Program-made: the position numbers and the translations under genes | The notes under the pieces: model-generated | Told to the model about the DNA's origin: nothing | The model's database searches: none | Seen by the model: the letters and a program-made list of their open reading frames with translations, nothing else | In this document: piece by piece, positions 1-9,800 of the stretch | Position numbering within the stretch: position 1 is the first letter of the stretch | Layout: each line of letters begins with the position of its first letter | Assembly: GCA_015852425.1 (NCBI GenBank) | Contig: JAAAIG010000889.1 | Coordinates: 1 to 15,353, forward strand | Direction: 5' to 3' | DNA: 15,353 nucleotides | From: Gryganskiella cystojenkinii | Taxonomy: Eukaryota > Mortierellomycota > Mortierellomycetes > Mortierellales > Mortierellaceae

Positions 1-652
1 CTTGAGCGCCAATGTTCCCGATAGAGTTGTACTCCAAGTTCAAAGTGGTCAGAGTTGAGTTGGTCTTGAGTGCGTCAGACAGTGTTTGAGCGCCATAGCA
101 CCGGATGTCGTTGGACCCCAAGTTCAGAGTGGTCAGTGTTGAATTGGTCTTGAGTACTTCAGACAGTGCTTGAGTACCATTGACTCCGATCTTGTTGTAC
201 CCCAGGTCCAAAGTGGTCAGAATCGAGTTGGTCTTGAATGCCTCAAAGAGCGCCTGAGCTCTAGTCGTGTTGTTGTGCAAGTTCAAAGTTGTGAGCTTGG
301 ATTTGATGTTGCGTGCGAAAGTCAGCGCCAAAACTCCTTCAAGACTGATCAAGTTTGACTCCAAGTTCAAAGTGGTCAGAGTCGAGTTGATGTTCAGTGC
401 TTTAGACAGTGCTTGAGCACCGTTGTCTCCAATCGAATTCCACCCCAAGTCCAAAGTGGTCAGAGTCGAGTTGGACTTGAGTGCCTCAGATATCACCTTA
501 GCTCCGTTGTCACCGATAGAGTTGCGCACCAAGCTCAAGGTCGTCAGAGTTGAGTTGGTCTTGAGTGATTCAGATAGTGCTTGAGCACCATTGACTCCGA
601 TAGAGTTCCCCAAACAGTCCAAAGTGATTAGAACTGAGTTGGTCTTGAGGGT
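1..652 (-). repeat. 84-bp tandem repeats encoding RI-type LRRs
   Basis: At least eight head-to-tail units of about 84 bp, each coding for a 28-residue LRR. The DNA itself is repetitive: forms of 'gagttggtcttgagtgc' recur each period. The fifth unit (reading in the gene's direction) is 6 bp shorter, and the fourth/fifth carry the divergent SLEGVLALTFARNIKS segment. The array continues past the left edge. Confidence 0.85.
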
Positions 653-2556
653 GTCCGCCAGCATTCCAAATTCTTTTCTTCCAATCTGTCCTGTAACCAA
701 TTTGAAGGTCACTTTACAGCGATATGATGGTTTTTTTGCCTGGAGACTGAGAAGCTTGATGCCATCCTTTGGAAGGACTATATGAATCTTTTTCATAGCA
801 GGAAGTTCCCTGATGCGAAAAAGTACCCCGTATCGCGTGGATGTCGAGAGTAGTCTGCTGCCAAGGCTTGGCTGGAAATGTTGGATATCAAGTAGAAGAA
901 TCGATACCTCTGATTGCTTCAGAGCCTCCTCTAAAGCATCAAGATCACTCTTGGCGCATCCCCAGCCCAATTGCACAATGAGTTCAACCACACCTTTGGC
1001 TCTGTGGAGGGCATGGTAGAACTCAGCAGCATCAAAGCTGTTCGTTAAGGCGATCTTGATCCTTCCCAGTTGCTCATCGAACTTTCCACCCGTCAGATTG
1101 ACCATATCGCGCAGCTTCATGTTGTGTTCCTTTGTATTTATGGCTCGGTAATGGTCAAGGCAGACCCATTTGATGTGGCCGCTTGAAGTCTTCATTCGAT
1201 AAAGGCTCCCAAGAAGGCCATCCTCCGCTGATGTCTTCAAGAATAATCCCAACCGGCGTAACTCGACACCCTGCAGACCTTCGACGTCGCTCAAATAGTT
1301 AACTGGGTCTTGTTCCATCCTGGGTTTGTGAGACTCAGTACTGCTGAAATCTCCTGGAGATGATGCTCGAGCTTTTTTCCAATGCTGATTGATGCATTTG
1401 AGCGAGTAATCGATATGAACTGTGAGAGATTCGACAGAGTGTTTGGCAGGGTCGGCCAGCTTGGCAGCCTTGAGACTAGTCGAATTAGGCACAGTGGCGA
1501 TGCGTATGCCAAACTTGATGAGATCGAGCATCAACAACAGAAACGGACCATATTTTGCGAAGATCTCTGCCGGATCGCGGACGAGATACCCCTCATGTTT
1601 TGCCAGATGGAGGAAATGTGGTACCATGCTGTCACTCGCCTCAGTGTGCTTACCGCATTCACAAATGAAATGCAGTCGAAACTTGGTCATGAACCAGTTG
1701 CGAGGATCATACTCGACCAGTTCTTCTGGAAGGACAATAAACAACTGAGGAATCAGATGGTCCTCCAGCTCCGCTTGCTGGCTCAAGATGGCCTTGAACT
1801 TGTTTTGGATCAATATCAGTCGGTCAGTCATCTGCTTTTGTAACTTCCAAATATCCTGATCGATCTCAGTCTTAGTGCCTTGCTCGTGGAATTCGTCAGG
1901 CTTGTGGATGACTGACTCGGCCGGTGTCATGGTGGATTTTGACCCTGATGCTTTGAGTGATGGTTTTGATGGATGTTCCACATGGGGAACACTAATTACG
2001 GCGGCTTGACAGTAAACTGCAGTTGAGGGTTCGCTGAGGTCATAGGCTGGAAGGTTGGCAGGGGGATTGGTGGTTGAGGCAGCACTGAAGGAATATGCTG
2101 GAGGACTGGCAGGAGGATTGGTGGTTGAGAAAGCGCTAAGGACATATGCTGGAGGACTGGTAGGAAGGTTGGTTATTGAGACATCTACTGAAGCGTGGAC
2201 TTGACCATTGGTAGGAGCCGGACTTGTAGCTGCCATGGGCAAGACAACATCTAAGACTACACCCGGGCAACGCTTGATGCAGTGTGGCGTGATTCTATAA
2301 TAGCGCAAACTCGGTCTCAGTAAGATTGGACACCATTTTCCTTGTCAAACGAGCACTTTCATGCCTTTTTTTACCTTGTCTGATTCGAATCCCTCATAAA
2401 GTTTACGTCAACCTTGCCGATTTTGACGTGCTGCACCCCAGGGAAGACTTGCTCGATCTGATGCCAGTAGACAATAAATTGTCCTTCAACAAGATCACAA
2501 TGGATTTTCTTAATATCCATGCTTCCGTTCGAGCGAAACAGTTGAATCGGTTTCAT
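1..2556 (-). CDS. LRR (ribonuclease-inhibitor-type) NLR-like protein, two exons, 3' end beyond window
   Basis: Gene model complement(join(<1..2294, 2375..2556)); the frame is open to position 1, so about 825 residues are visible and the stop is missing. Exon 1 plus the start of exon 2 (residues 1-80) form a compact head with short motifs IVYWHQIEQVFPG, FMRDSN and PGVVLDVVLP. Residues 99-149 are three 17-residue proline-rich repeats. Residues about 206-300 include a helical stretch (IWKLQKQM) and a CEC pair; residues about 400-460 include WVCLDHYR. From about residue 609, at least eight LRRs of 28 residues follow the pattern LxxxLKTNSTLTTLxLxxNxIGxxGA; one is two residues short. I recall this head and middle as common in predicted Mortierellaceae LRR proteins; RI-type LRRs normally form a binding horseshoe. 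No NTPase motif is seen in the visible part. The start at 2556 puts MKPIQLF at the head of the conserved module; an in-frame upstream start at 2718 is possible. Function is inferred to be recognition or scaffolding. Confidence 0.85.
2030..2182 (-). repeat. Three tandem 51-bp repeats encoding PPAY/LPAY motifs
   Basis: Three exact-length 17-codon units (2132-2182, 2081-2131, 2030-2080) code for residues about 99-149 of the LRR protein. Each has the form xSxTNxPxxxPAYxxSx; the first two contain PPAY and the third LPAY. PPxY and LPxY are the known short ligands of WW domains, notably those of Nedd4/Rsp5-family ubiquitin ligases. Binding here is inference from the motif only. Confidence 0.8.
2295..2374 (-). 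other. Intron of the LRR gene (80 nt)
   Basis: On the minus strand the donor reads ACAAG|GTAAAA and the acceptor TTATAG|AATCACG. Splicing joins AG to A to make an Arg codon and fuses the RDSNQT end of exon 1 to ITPHCIKRCPG in exon 2. A TTACTGA stretch about 35 nt before the acceptor could be the branch site. Without this splice exon 1 runs into TAA at 2371-2373, immediately after the donor. The join restores a head module I recall as continuous in related fungal proteins. Confidence 0.8.
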
Positions 2557-4160
2557 TGCTTGGCCTGGGTGAATGTGTTGCGTGTGGGTGAACTCGAAAG
2601 AACACAGTCCGTTTGTGTAGTGTTGCGGGGTAGTCGTGTTGCGTAAAGATGAGGGGTATGTGTAATAATGTGAGAGGATATTTTGATGTCCCAGAGTGCT
2701 TGAACATGAACTGCCCAAGGACGAGACGACCTTTCTGAGTCTGGATAAAGAACAAGAGTAAGAGATGTGGAAATTCTGCGTTGGAGAGAAAAAGAAGGCG
2801 AAGTTGTAAGCAAAGTTTAAGGCAACATGAGGATCAAAGCTTCGCTCATGACTGCTGACATCGGCGTGGTCTGTGCTGAGATGTTTGTTTATGCGCGTGT
2901 GGCAGTGGGACTAACAGGATTTGGAAATTGTCTGCCATTCGACCTGCTCCAGTACTGTGAAATGCATGTCACACGGACGACACATGATTGGGGTAGGACA
3001 ATCCAAGCCCGTCACACGGGGGTCAATCTTTTCGACTGTGAATACAGTAATTTACCTTATCAAATTGGTGCTATTTTTGGTTCACGGCGGTGGCGATTTT
3101 CCGCTCCAACCGAATTGGCCAGCCAATCGTGATCGCGTAGGAAATTCAGGGGAACCGAGGAAAAAATCGATGGCATCTGGGAGAAGAGTACACGATCGAC
3201 TTCATAGCATGGCTCAAAGGCGGCTAGTTTGTGGCAGCCAAGCGTTCACAGCGGCGTTGCTTTTTGATCCGTCGAGGTCGACTCGTTCTCTCGTCCTGAT
3301 CCTTATTTACTAAAAGGTGTTTGACGCGCAGTAGCATTTGAGTGTCCCCGTGTCCGCGACATAATAAACGCCCAAAACAACAGCAGTTCAAAGCCTAGCT
3401 AGTCATGATTGCGGTAGTTTAAGACAGACAGCAGCAATTCTTTTATTGACATCTAAGACATCTTTCGAAGAGAGGTCCAGATGATCATCCTTTTTCTATA
3501 ACTGGTAAGAGGTCAGGTGAAGGCGCACGAGATGATCCTGAGACGGGGTTCGTTGGAATAGACGCAAGGGTGTGTTAACCCTATCAACGATTGTCCTAAT
3601 AAACGAGAAATCACAGACTGTTGAAGTACTCGCTCTGATCAATATCTGTGGATGTAGAAAGGGACAAAGACGAATAAAGAATCAAAAAGGTCGGGAACAC
3701 TATTTAAGAGTGTGAACTACGACTGCTTTCAACAACGGCAGAAAATGGTAACATTGGATTGGTGAAGCGATTGGTGAGATGCAATTGTGGTTCCGTGTCA
3801 CGATTGTTCCTATAGATCCAATCCAGTTCCTTCTCATCGCTGTCCTTGCTCTGTTCGTCGATATGCTTCAATTGTGTTGGTCATAGATAACTATAAGACG
3901 TCAATGAACAAAAATTGGCGATTAATTGGCGATTATTTACTCGCAGGTAGGAGATGGTCGAGTTCTTGGACATGTGATGTGCTCTCATATCGACTATTAC
4001 AGAGTTGGTTCTATATACTGGATATGACTTGAAGACTGATACATACGAACTTGTAAGAACTGGCTGCATCTAAAGGGATTGAAAGGCACGGTCTATTCTG
4101 AAAAGGTTTGCTCCAAATATAATATACCTCAAACAGAGCACGGTTTCAGACAACACTAAC
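2557..4160. other. Intergenic region, no supported gene; probable promoter of the LRR gene
   Basis: ORFs here are short, have no codon bias and resemble nothing I know. On the minus strand 2745-2815 is pyrimidine-rich (CTTCTTTTTCTCTCC type), as is common near fungal transcription starts, and lies 190-260 bp upstream of the chosen LRR start. An inverted CCAAT pair (ATTGG at 3114-3118, CCAAT at 3123-3127) could be a regulatory site. A small tandem duplication of ATTGGCGATTA lies near 3914-3937. The rest looks like unconstrained AT-richer sequence. Confidence 0.5.
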
Positions 4161-4166
4161 CTCCAG

Positions 4167-4173
4167 TATAAAT
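4167..4173 (+). promoter_or_regulatory. TATA box for the small gene at 4211
   Basis: TATAAAT lies 38-44 bp before the ATG at 4211, a plausible spacing for a short-leader fungal mRNA. No other element was identified, so the call rests on motif and position. Confidence 0.4.
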
Positions 4174-4210
4174 CCCTAAAAAGTGGGCCTCATCCTTAAA
4201 TCCAGCGTTC

Positions 4211-4516
4211 ATGGCGGCCCAACATGACAGCCTGCAGGATCTTGAATCCATACGCGATCTTTACTGGAGCCAGATATCGGTCGATCATCTCCACAACACC
4301 GTCATCACCGTCTTGCATCTTTTCAAGAACAAGCTCAAGGAGCAATGGATCGACAATGAGAGTTTAATTGACAGCATTGACTGCCGTGGCAAGATCTTGC
4401 ACCGAACGCAAACTGACCAGACCCATGACGCTACAGACAAAAAAACCAAGGTTACCGTTGCGGTCTTTCACAGCCCTCAAAAGCTGGTTTCGACAACCCG
4501 CACACGGTGCAACTAG
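4211..4516 (+). CDS. Small hypothetical protein, 101 aa
   Basis: I do not recognise the family. The first ~65 residues look like a soluble helical protein (LQDLESIRDLYW, LFKNKLKEQW) and use strongly C- or G-ending codons (GTC, ATC, AAC, ACC, AAG, CTC), the bias seen in the large plus-strand gene. The last ~35 residues (QTDQTHDATDKKTK onward) are low-complexity and less biased, so the true protein may be spliced, or this may be a 5' fragment of a larger gene with a decayed tail. No signal peptide or membrane segment is seen. A TATA box lies 38-44 bp upstream and a perfect hairpin 65 bp after the stop. The opposite strand has the same codon register and reads hydrophobic, but contains an in-frame TAA and T-ending codons, so I prefer the plus strand. 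Confidence 0.45.
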   Translation: MAAQHDSLQDLESIRDLYWSQISVDHLHNTVITVLHLFKNKLKEQWIDNESLIDSIDCRGKILHRTQTDQTHDATDKKTKVTVAVFHSPQKLVSTTRTRCN

Positions 4517-4580
4517 TGTCGCATAATTGCCACCAATATGCTACTGCGGCTTAGAATAGATTAGAGCAGTCACTCGTAGG

Positions 4581-4607
4581 AGGGCAAGGATAATTAATCC
4601 TTGCCCT
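4581..4607. repeat. Perfect inverted repeat (11-bp arms, 5-nt loop)
   Basis: Arms AGGGCAAGGAT (4581-4591) and ATCCTTGCCCT (4597-4607) are exact reverse complements around AATTA. It sits between the 3' ends of the converging small gene (plus) and the Sel1/sphingomyelinase pseudogene (minus). It could be a structured 3' UTR or termination element for either strand, or the trace of a mobile element; no target-site duplication was obvious. Confidence 0.75.
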
Positions 4608-4696
4608 GTTGAATGAACAGATCCCTCTCTTGTTTCTCATTGACTTCCTTGACCCATACTTTTCAACTAGAGCCAGGCGGATCTTTGGGATCGGTT

Positions 4697-5761
4697 TTTT
4701 AGGTGCGAAAGTCAGAGGCTTGCAGATGAGTGATCAACCAGTTGATTTGACCGTTGGAGTCATAATCGCCATTGTTGGCATACAAGTAGTAGTTCACAAT
4801 GTAGCAGACGTTGGTATACAAGGATATGATACGGAAACCTGGTTGGGGGCTAACAGTGTAAACACTATAGCTCTTAACAAAGTTGGTGACCCTGGCAAGC
4901 AACCACCTAGACCAGTCAGAAGCCAAATCATTGTACAACCAAGAAAGTGATTCCCCTGATGCAGTGGTGGGGAACTGGTTTGCAGGGCCAGCCTCATGGT
5001 TACCAACGGTAGGGTAAATGGTGGAACTGGCATTAGCCATAATGCCGCAAGCAGCAGCAAGCTCATCAGGGTGGTCGAGATCTCCTACCAAGAATCGTGA
5101 TGGGGGACGTCACCAGTTAAGATGGAGAAAGCAGGCTTGGAACAGAGAGCAAGTACGACATCAGGCTCTGACCCAACTTGACGAATGAGTCACAGTTGTA
5201 ATCACTCCAGGACGAAGACGAGTGATTGGCAACAGCAGGCGAGTCAGGGTAGGCAGCACATGGGACGGTTGCAGTTAGCCTCCGACCAGGAGCATACTCA
5301 GGATCGACGTGCCAGCTAATTTTTTTGATTGAAATGGAGACGAAAGGGGGGTCTTGGTTGATAAGATTCAAATACGACTCATTGAACAACTCAATGACTT
5401 TGGCATTGTTCTGTAGGGCACCTTCACCGTCTTGATACGAGGCATCTAGAATGGTTTTAGCATCGGCATGTCCTTGGTTGACAGCCTTCGAAACCCATTC
5501 GAGGGCATCGGCATTGTCCTGTGGAACGCCCTTGCCATGGTAGTACATGAGAGCTAGGTTGTACTGACCGAAAGCATAACCCTGGTTGGCAGACTTCAAA
5601 TATCACTCGGCCGCTTTAGTACTGTTCTGTGGAATGGCATTGCCTCTCTCAAACATGGAACCTAGGTTGCTTTGAGCGGCGGTGTTTCCTCGGTTAGCGG
5701 CATTCAAATACAGCTCCGCAGTTTCAGAATCGAATAGATGCTGTTGGGAACCAGGAGCCAT
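4697..5761 (-). pseudogene. Sel1-repeat / acid sphingomyelinase-like chimera, broken
   Basis: From an ATG at 5761 the frame codes for Sel1-like repeats (AANRGNTAAQSNLGSMF, then ANQGYAFGQYNLALMYYHG, then AVNQGHADAKTILD) but is cut at codon 53 by TGA (5603-5605) where the repeat expects Trp. After about three and a half repeats it passes near 5350 into a sphingomyelin-phosphodiesterase-like metallophosphoesterase: WHVDPEY, an ANCNRPMCC cysteine motif in a shifted frame, TGDVPHHDSW in another frame, then VGNHEAGPANQFPT, SWLYNDLASDWSRWL and GQINWLITHLQAS. Family members use DxH, GD and GNHE residues to bind the metal pair; here the Asp of DxH is missing and there are at least three frame changes. 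The frame ends at 4697-4701, before the family's C-terminal GHxPP region. No GT-AG intron explains the breaks. It has no signal peptide, unusual for a secreted or lysosomal enzyme. Sure of both families; the fusion itself may be a rearrangement. Confidence 0.85.
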
Positions 5762-6812
5762 GTTTTTGGTGTTGATGTCGAGACTTTACTGATGAATGTT
5801 GCTTATTTCAGTTGTTAGGCATAAGAACGTGAGGAAAACTGTGAAACTGTGAGAATGATGATCAATTTTAGCAAAAGATAAAATAACAATGTGTTGTGTG
5901 CCTCAGTGTGAAGTCCGAGGACAGTCCCTACGATGATAGAGGGTGTGTATGATGGGAACTTGAAACAAAGACGTATGACAGAGACAACAAGGTGAACGGT
6001 AGGAAGTTCACATGGACAGCTTAAATCTTCACCTGTTTCGTCACAATTTAGCGCGGGCGCTTGGCAAAGCGAGACAAAAAAAAAAAAATGATTTTCACTT
6101 TTAGGCCACTTTTGCTGTGCCAACCAGGTGAGGGGATCGAAAGGAACAACGAACTTTGTGTTTTGCCTTTTGCTTTGCCTTTGCTTTGTCACCTTGCCCA
6201 CAGTTTGATCTTTCTTTCATTTTTTAGATTTTTCTGTGAGCGCCTTTCCAACCACGCCTTGCAATTTTCCTGATCCCTTGCAAAGTCTGTATCCCTCCGT
6301 TCAAACTTGTCACCACAGTCCGACTTGCCCTGCCAGATTGGCGACGACACCGCCCCCAAAAAAACATTTTTCACACTCTCGAAGGAAGAAGGTCAAAAGT
6401 GAGAGCACTGTCCAAAAAACATATTTCTTAGTCTCAAGAGAAGAGGGTCTCGCGCAGACACGTCAAAATTGGAGTTGCAGCGAGTTTGACAGCCTATCAG
6501 GATCACTCTGACTGGATGTGAGGGGGTTTTCTCTATTCCTCCGAGGAGTTTGAACATGGCGTTGGAAAATGAATGCTCTCGCCAGGTCCCGCACCCTCTC
6601 TCCATCATTAACATTTTTTTTTATCCACTCATTCGCATTTCGTTCAAACAATCGGTCATCATCACATTTCTCAACATCGAATCTATCGAATCGACAAAGG
6701 TGAAGAATCAAACTCATCCAAGTGAATGCAGTCCGCATTGAAAAAAGCTCTTTTTCAAAATTTTAATCACTATCACCTCCTTTCTAGTCACGAAAAAAGG
6801 GACCGGCCAACA
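5762..6812. promoter_or_regulatory. Divergent intergenic region upstream of the NACHT-WD40 gene
   Basis: No supported gene. It separates the minus-strand Sel1/sphingomyelinase pseudogene from the plus-strand NACHT gene. It holds an A13 tract near 6076-6088 and pyrimidine-rich plus-strand stretches near 6160-6240 and 6590-6620, typical of fungal core promoters and leaders. Upstream ATGs (for example 6556 and 6726) precede the chosen start; 6726 is in frame with it. No clear TATA box was found. Confidence 0.45.
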
Positions 6813-9800
6813 ATGCTTGACTTGCACTCGAAACCCGCCGCTCTTACAGCCACTCAGGCGTTGGAACTCGTCCATGTCCTCCTTGACAAAGCAAGAGAGT
6901 GCCAGGACCCAGCTATCAAACTCGCTCTTTGCGGTCACGCTGACACGAACCTGGGAAACATGAAACAGCTCGTCAAGAGACCCACCACCACCAACCACGA
7001 TGATGACAGAGAACGGACTGTCAGAGAAGAGATTGCGAGCGCTTACCTGGATCATGCCAATCTGGTCGCCGATCTCGGCTATGCTAGTCATGCCCTGAAC
7101 AGTCGTAGAAGAGCCGAAAAGTGGGGGTATGAGACCAAAACGAATGCAGCAATCTTGGATTTTAATTGCAGGATTTGGAAGTTGAATGATAATGATGCTC
7201 ATGTCTTTTATTATATGCTTGTAGAGGACCAGACAACAAGAACGCTGTCATGCTTGTGAACAAGAAACCAAGTCGTATCGTCGACGTGGCCACCATACCA
7301 GCTACCATCTTCCCTACCGACATCTCTCCGCCTGCGCTTCCTTGGGACTTTCCGGAACTGGATGGTCGTCTTGCCAATACACCCCAACTTGTTTCTTGTC
7401 TTGGTCTGTTAAAACAAGATCCCAACAGCATCTCAGAGGACTCTCTCGAGCTCGTGGCATGCAGATGGCTCAGAGAAACGACCAGGAACACTGACGAGAA
7501 AGTGAGACTGGAGACCCTGGCGACAGACGTTATTCGCGCCTTTTCGAGTGATAAAATCAAGGACAAGAAGGCGATCATGGAAGTCCTCTGCCTTGTCCCT
7601 GTCCTAGACGAGGACGATGTCCGTTTTCTCCTCAGGCAGTTCCAAAACAATATCGAAGGATCTCACATCCTCGACCTTGGCGCCCTCAGAGGACTGTCTC
7701 AGCTGTTGCAGACCGCGGTACCGAGTTATTTGCATGCACAGGATCTCGTTGAGATCCTAGGCTCTATAAGCACTCGTCTACGAGAAACGCATGATCAATC
7801 ACCTGGCCACATCTTTGAGTTGACAGTGGCAGTATCAAGTGTACTGGATGCCATGGCTGACACCAAGGTGACCGGATTGGATCGAGAGGGACTTCATGAA
7901 CCTCTTTTGGCTTTCCTCAGCGGTCTGCAAGGGAATGACGACCCGCAGATCAAGTATTATGCCTTGTATGCGTTCCAAGCGCTCCTGTGCGTTCCTGATG
8001 ACGAGTCTCCATGGCAAGCCACTGTCCGTCGAACAACCAAGGTTGTGAAGGGTATCTCGGGTCTAGTCAGTGCTGTCAAGGGCCTTGACCTCAATGGGTT
8101 TATGGCAGGACTGCAGAACATCCAGGACGGATTCCAAGGGATCCAGCAGGTCGTTGGGCTTGCTAAGACAGCTTACGAGGGCGTTGCTGCAGTCTATGAA
8201 GGCGAACATGATCTGATTGCAAGTGTTAAGGATGGTCTCAAGTTCAACCACAAACGTGCATGGTACTCTGCTTTGCGTGGTGCAGACACATTGATTGATG
8301 GAGGTGAACTGGCCAAGTTCAGGGTCCTTGTCTGCCGCGCTCCATGTCGACGTGAGCTTGCCTTTCAATGGGGTGTCTGTCAGCGACTCGGCAGCATGGC
8401 AGCCAACCCTCTCTGGGGCATAGAGACCCGTCAAGGAGCTGTGCGATTTCTTGAGGAAATTTACCGTGGTGACATTGTCTGGGGCCAATTGCCTCCCATT
8501 AAGAGATACATTCTCGACATTCTCAAGCAACTATCTCTGATTAGTGGCGATCTCCAAGGTATGGACAACAGGACCTGTTCAATGCACATGTCTATATTTG
8601 ATCCGCCTTGTCTAATGAATATATTTAAAATTCTATTCAATTAGTGGCCTCGTTACTCAAAGAGTTGGCCACAGACGGAGATGCAGTCAAACAGGATATC
8701 TACAGAAACTGCGCTTCAGCCGATCCAAGTGCACGTCTGTTGAAATCAGGACTCCTGGAGCTTGCCTCACCATCGTTATTGGACCGCGTTCAGAGGCGAA
8801 CAGATGTAGAGGCAGATCTGCGACGAATTATGAGGTTACGCATCAAAGATAGAGGAGGCACTGTCTACATCCCTCCATTGGCTAAGGCCGATTTGCAGGT
8901 ATCGGAAGAAACCTTCCCATTGATGCCCAAGGTTGATGACTTCCTGGTCAGCAGTGACAAGGTGTTGTTACTACTTGGCGACTCTGGTGCTGGCAAGACG
9001 ACTTTTAACCGTGAGTTGGATCTCAAACTCTGGAAGGCATACCGACCCAAGATTGATCGAATTCCTCTCTTGATCAGTTTGCCTGCAATTGACCGACCTG
9101 ACAAGGACTTGATTGCCAAGCATCTTCGTATCTGTGAGTTCTCCGAGCCCCAGATCCGAGAATTGAAGGATCGCGAGTTTATCATCATTTGTGATGGATA
9201 TGACGAGAGTCAGCAGACACAGAACCTGTATGAGTCCAATGGCTTGAACATGGCCAGTGGCTGGAAAGCACAGATGGTCATCAGCTGCCGCAGTGAGCAC
9301 GTTCCTCAGGATTACCGCGGCCTCTTCCAGCCTACAAAGTCAAACCCCTCTGATCCAGTATTGTTCCAGCAGGCAGTCCTCGTTCCATTCTCAATGGAAC
9401 AGGTGAAGGAATATATTGCTCAGTACGTGTCTATCAAGAGACCGCTGTGGGTTACCTCTGAGTATGAGGAAGTACTGGAGCAGATCCCCAGTCTTCAGGA
9501 TCTTGTCAAGAATCCATTTCTGTTGACATTGTCATTGGAGGTCCTGCCGCGAATCACTGATCCTGGTCAGAAACTCATCTCCAACAAGATCACTCGCGTG
9601 TTGCTGTATGACGAGTTCCTAGTGCAGTGGTTGGAACACAACAAGAAACGGCTTGCTTTGCAAGACTTGAGTGATTCAGAGAGGAGAGCACTTGAGAGTC
9701 TGTCAGATGATGGGTTTATCCAGCAGGGTCTTGCTTATCTCAAGGATCTATCAGCCGCGATTTACAAGGAACAAGCAGGCAATCCTGTGGTTGAGTACAC

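Noticed and set aside
1382..1843. 153-codon plus-strand ORF inside the LRR gene
   Set aside because: It lies antisense to a continuous coding frame that carries recognisable motifs (WVCLDHYR, ICECG nearby); its own translation matches no family I know, so it is a shadow.
2380..2395. GATTCGAATCCC resembling a tRNA T-loop (B box)
   Set aside because: It codes for part of exon 1 (RDSNQ) and there is no matching A box or cloverleaf upstream.
2326..2646. 106-codon plus-strand ORF
   Set aside because: It overlaps exon 1 and the intron of the LRR gene on the other strand, where splice sites and the conserved head module explain the sequence better.
2827..3313. Two overlapping plus-strand ORFs (101 and 130 codons)
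   Set aside because: No codon bias, no recognisable motif and mutual overlap; treated as chance ORFs in an intergenic region.
4211..4516. Minus-strand hydrophobic reading (LIVDPLLLELVLEKM) opposite the small gene
   Set aside because: It contains an in-frame TAA and uses T-ending codons, while the plus strand is open and has the expected codon bias.
6061..6741. Short overlapping ORFs on both strands
   Set aside because: Low-complexity pyrimidine-rich and A-rich leader/promoter sequence with no protein motif.
6726..6812. In-frame upstream ATG of the NACHT gene as the true start
   Set aside because: The 29 added residues are basic and poorly structured, and 6813 has a better start context; kept only as an alternative.
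7162..7650. 162-codon minus-strand ORF
   Set aside because: Shadow of exon 2 of the NACHT gene, whose frame is long, spliced in phase and similar to a family I recall.
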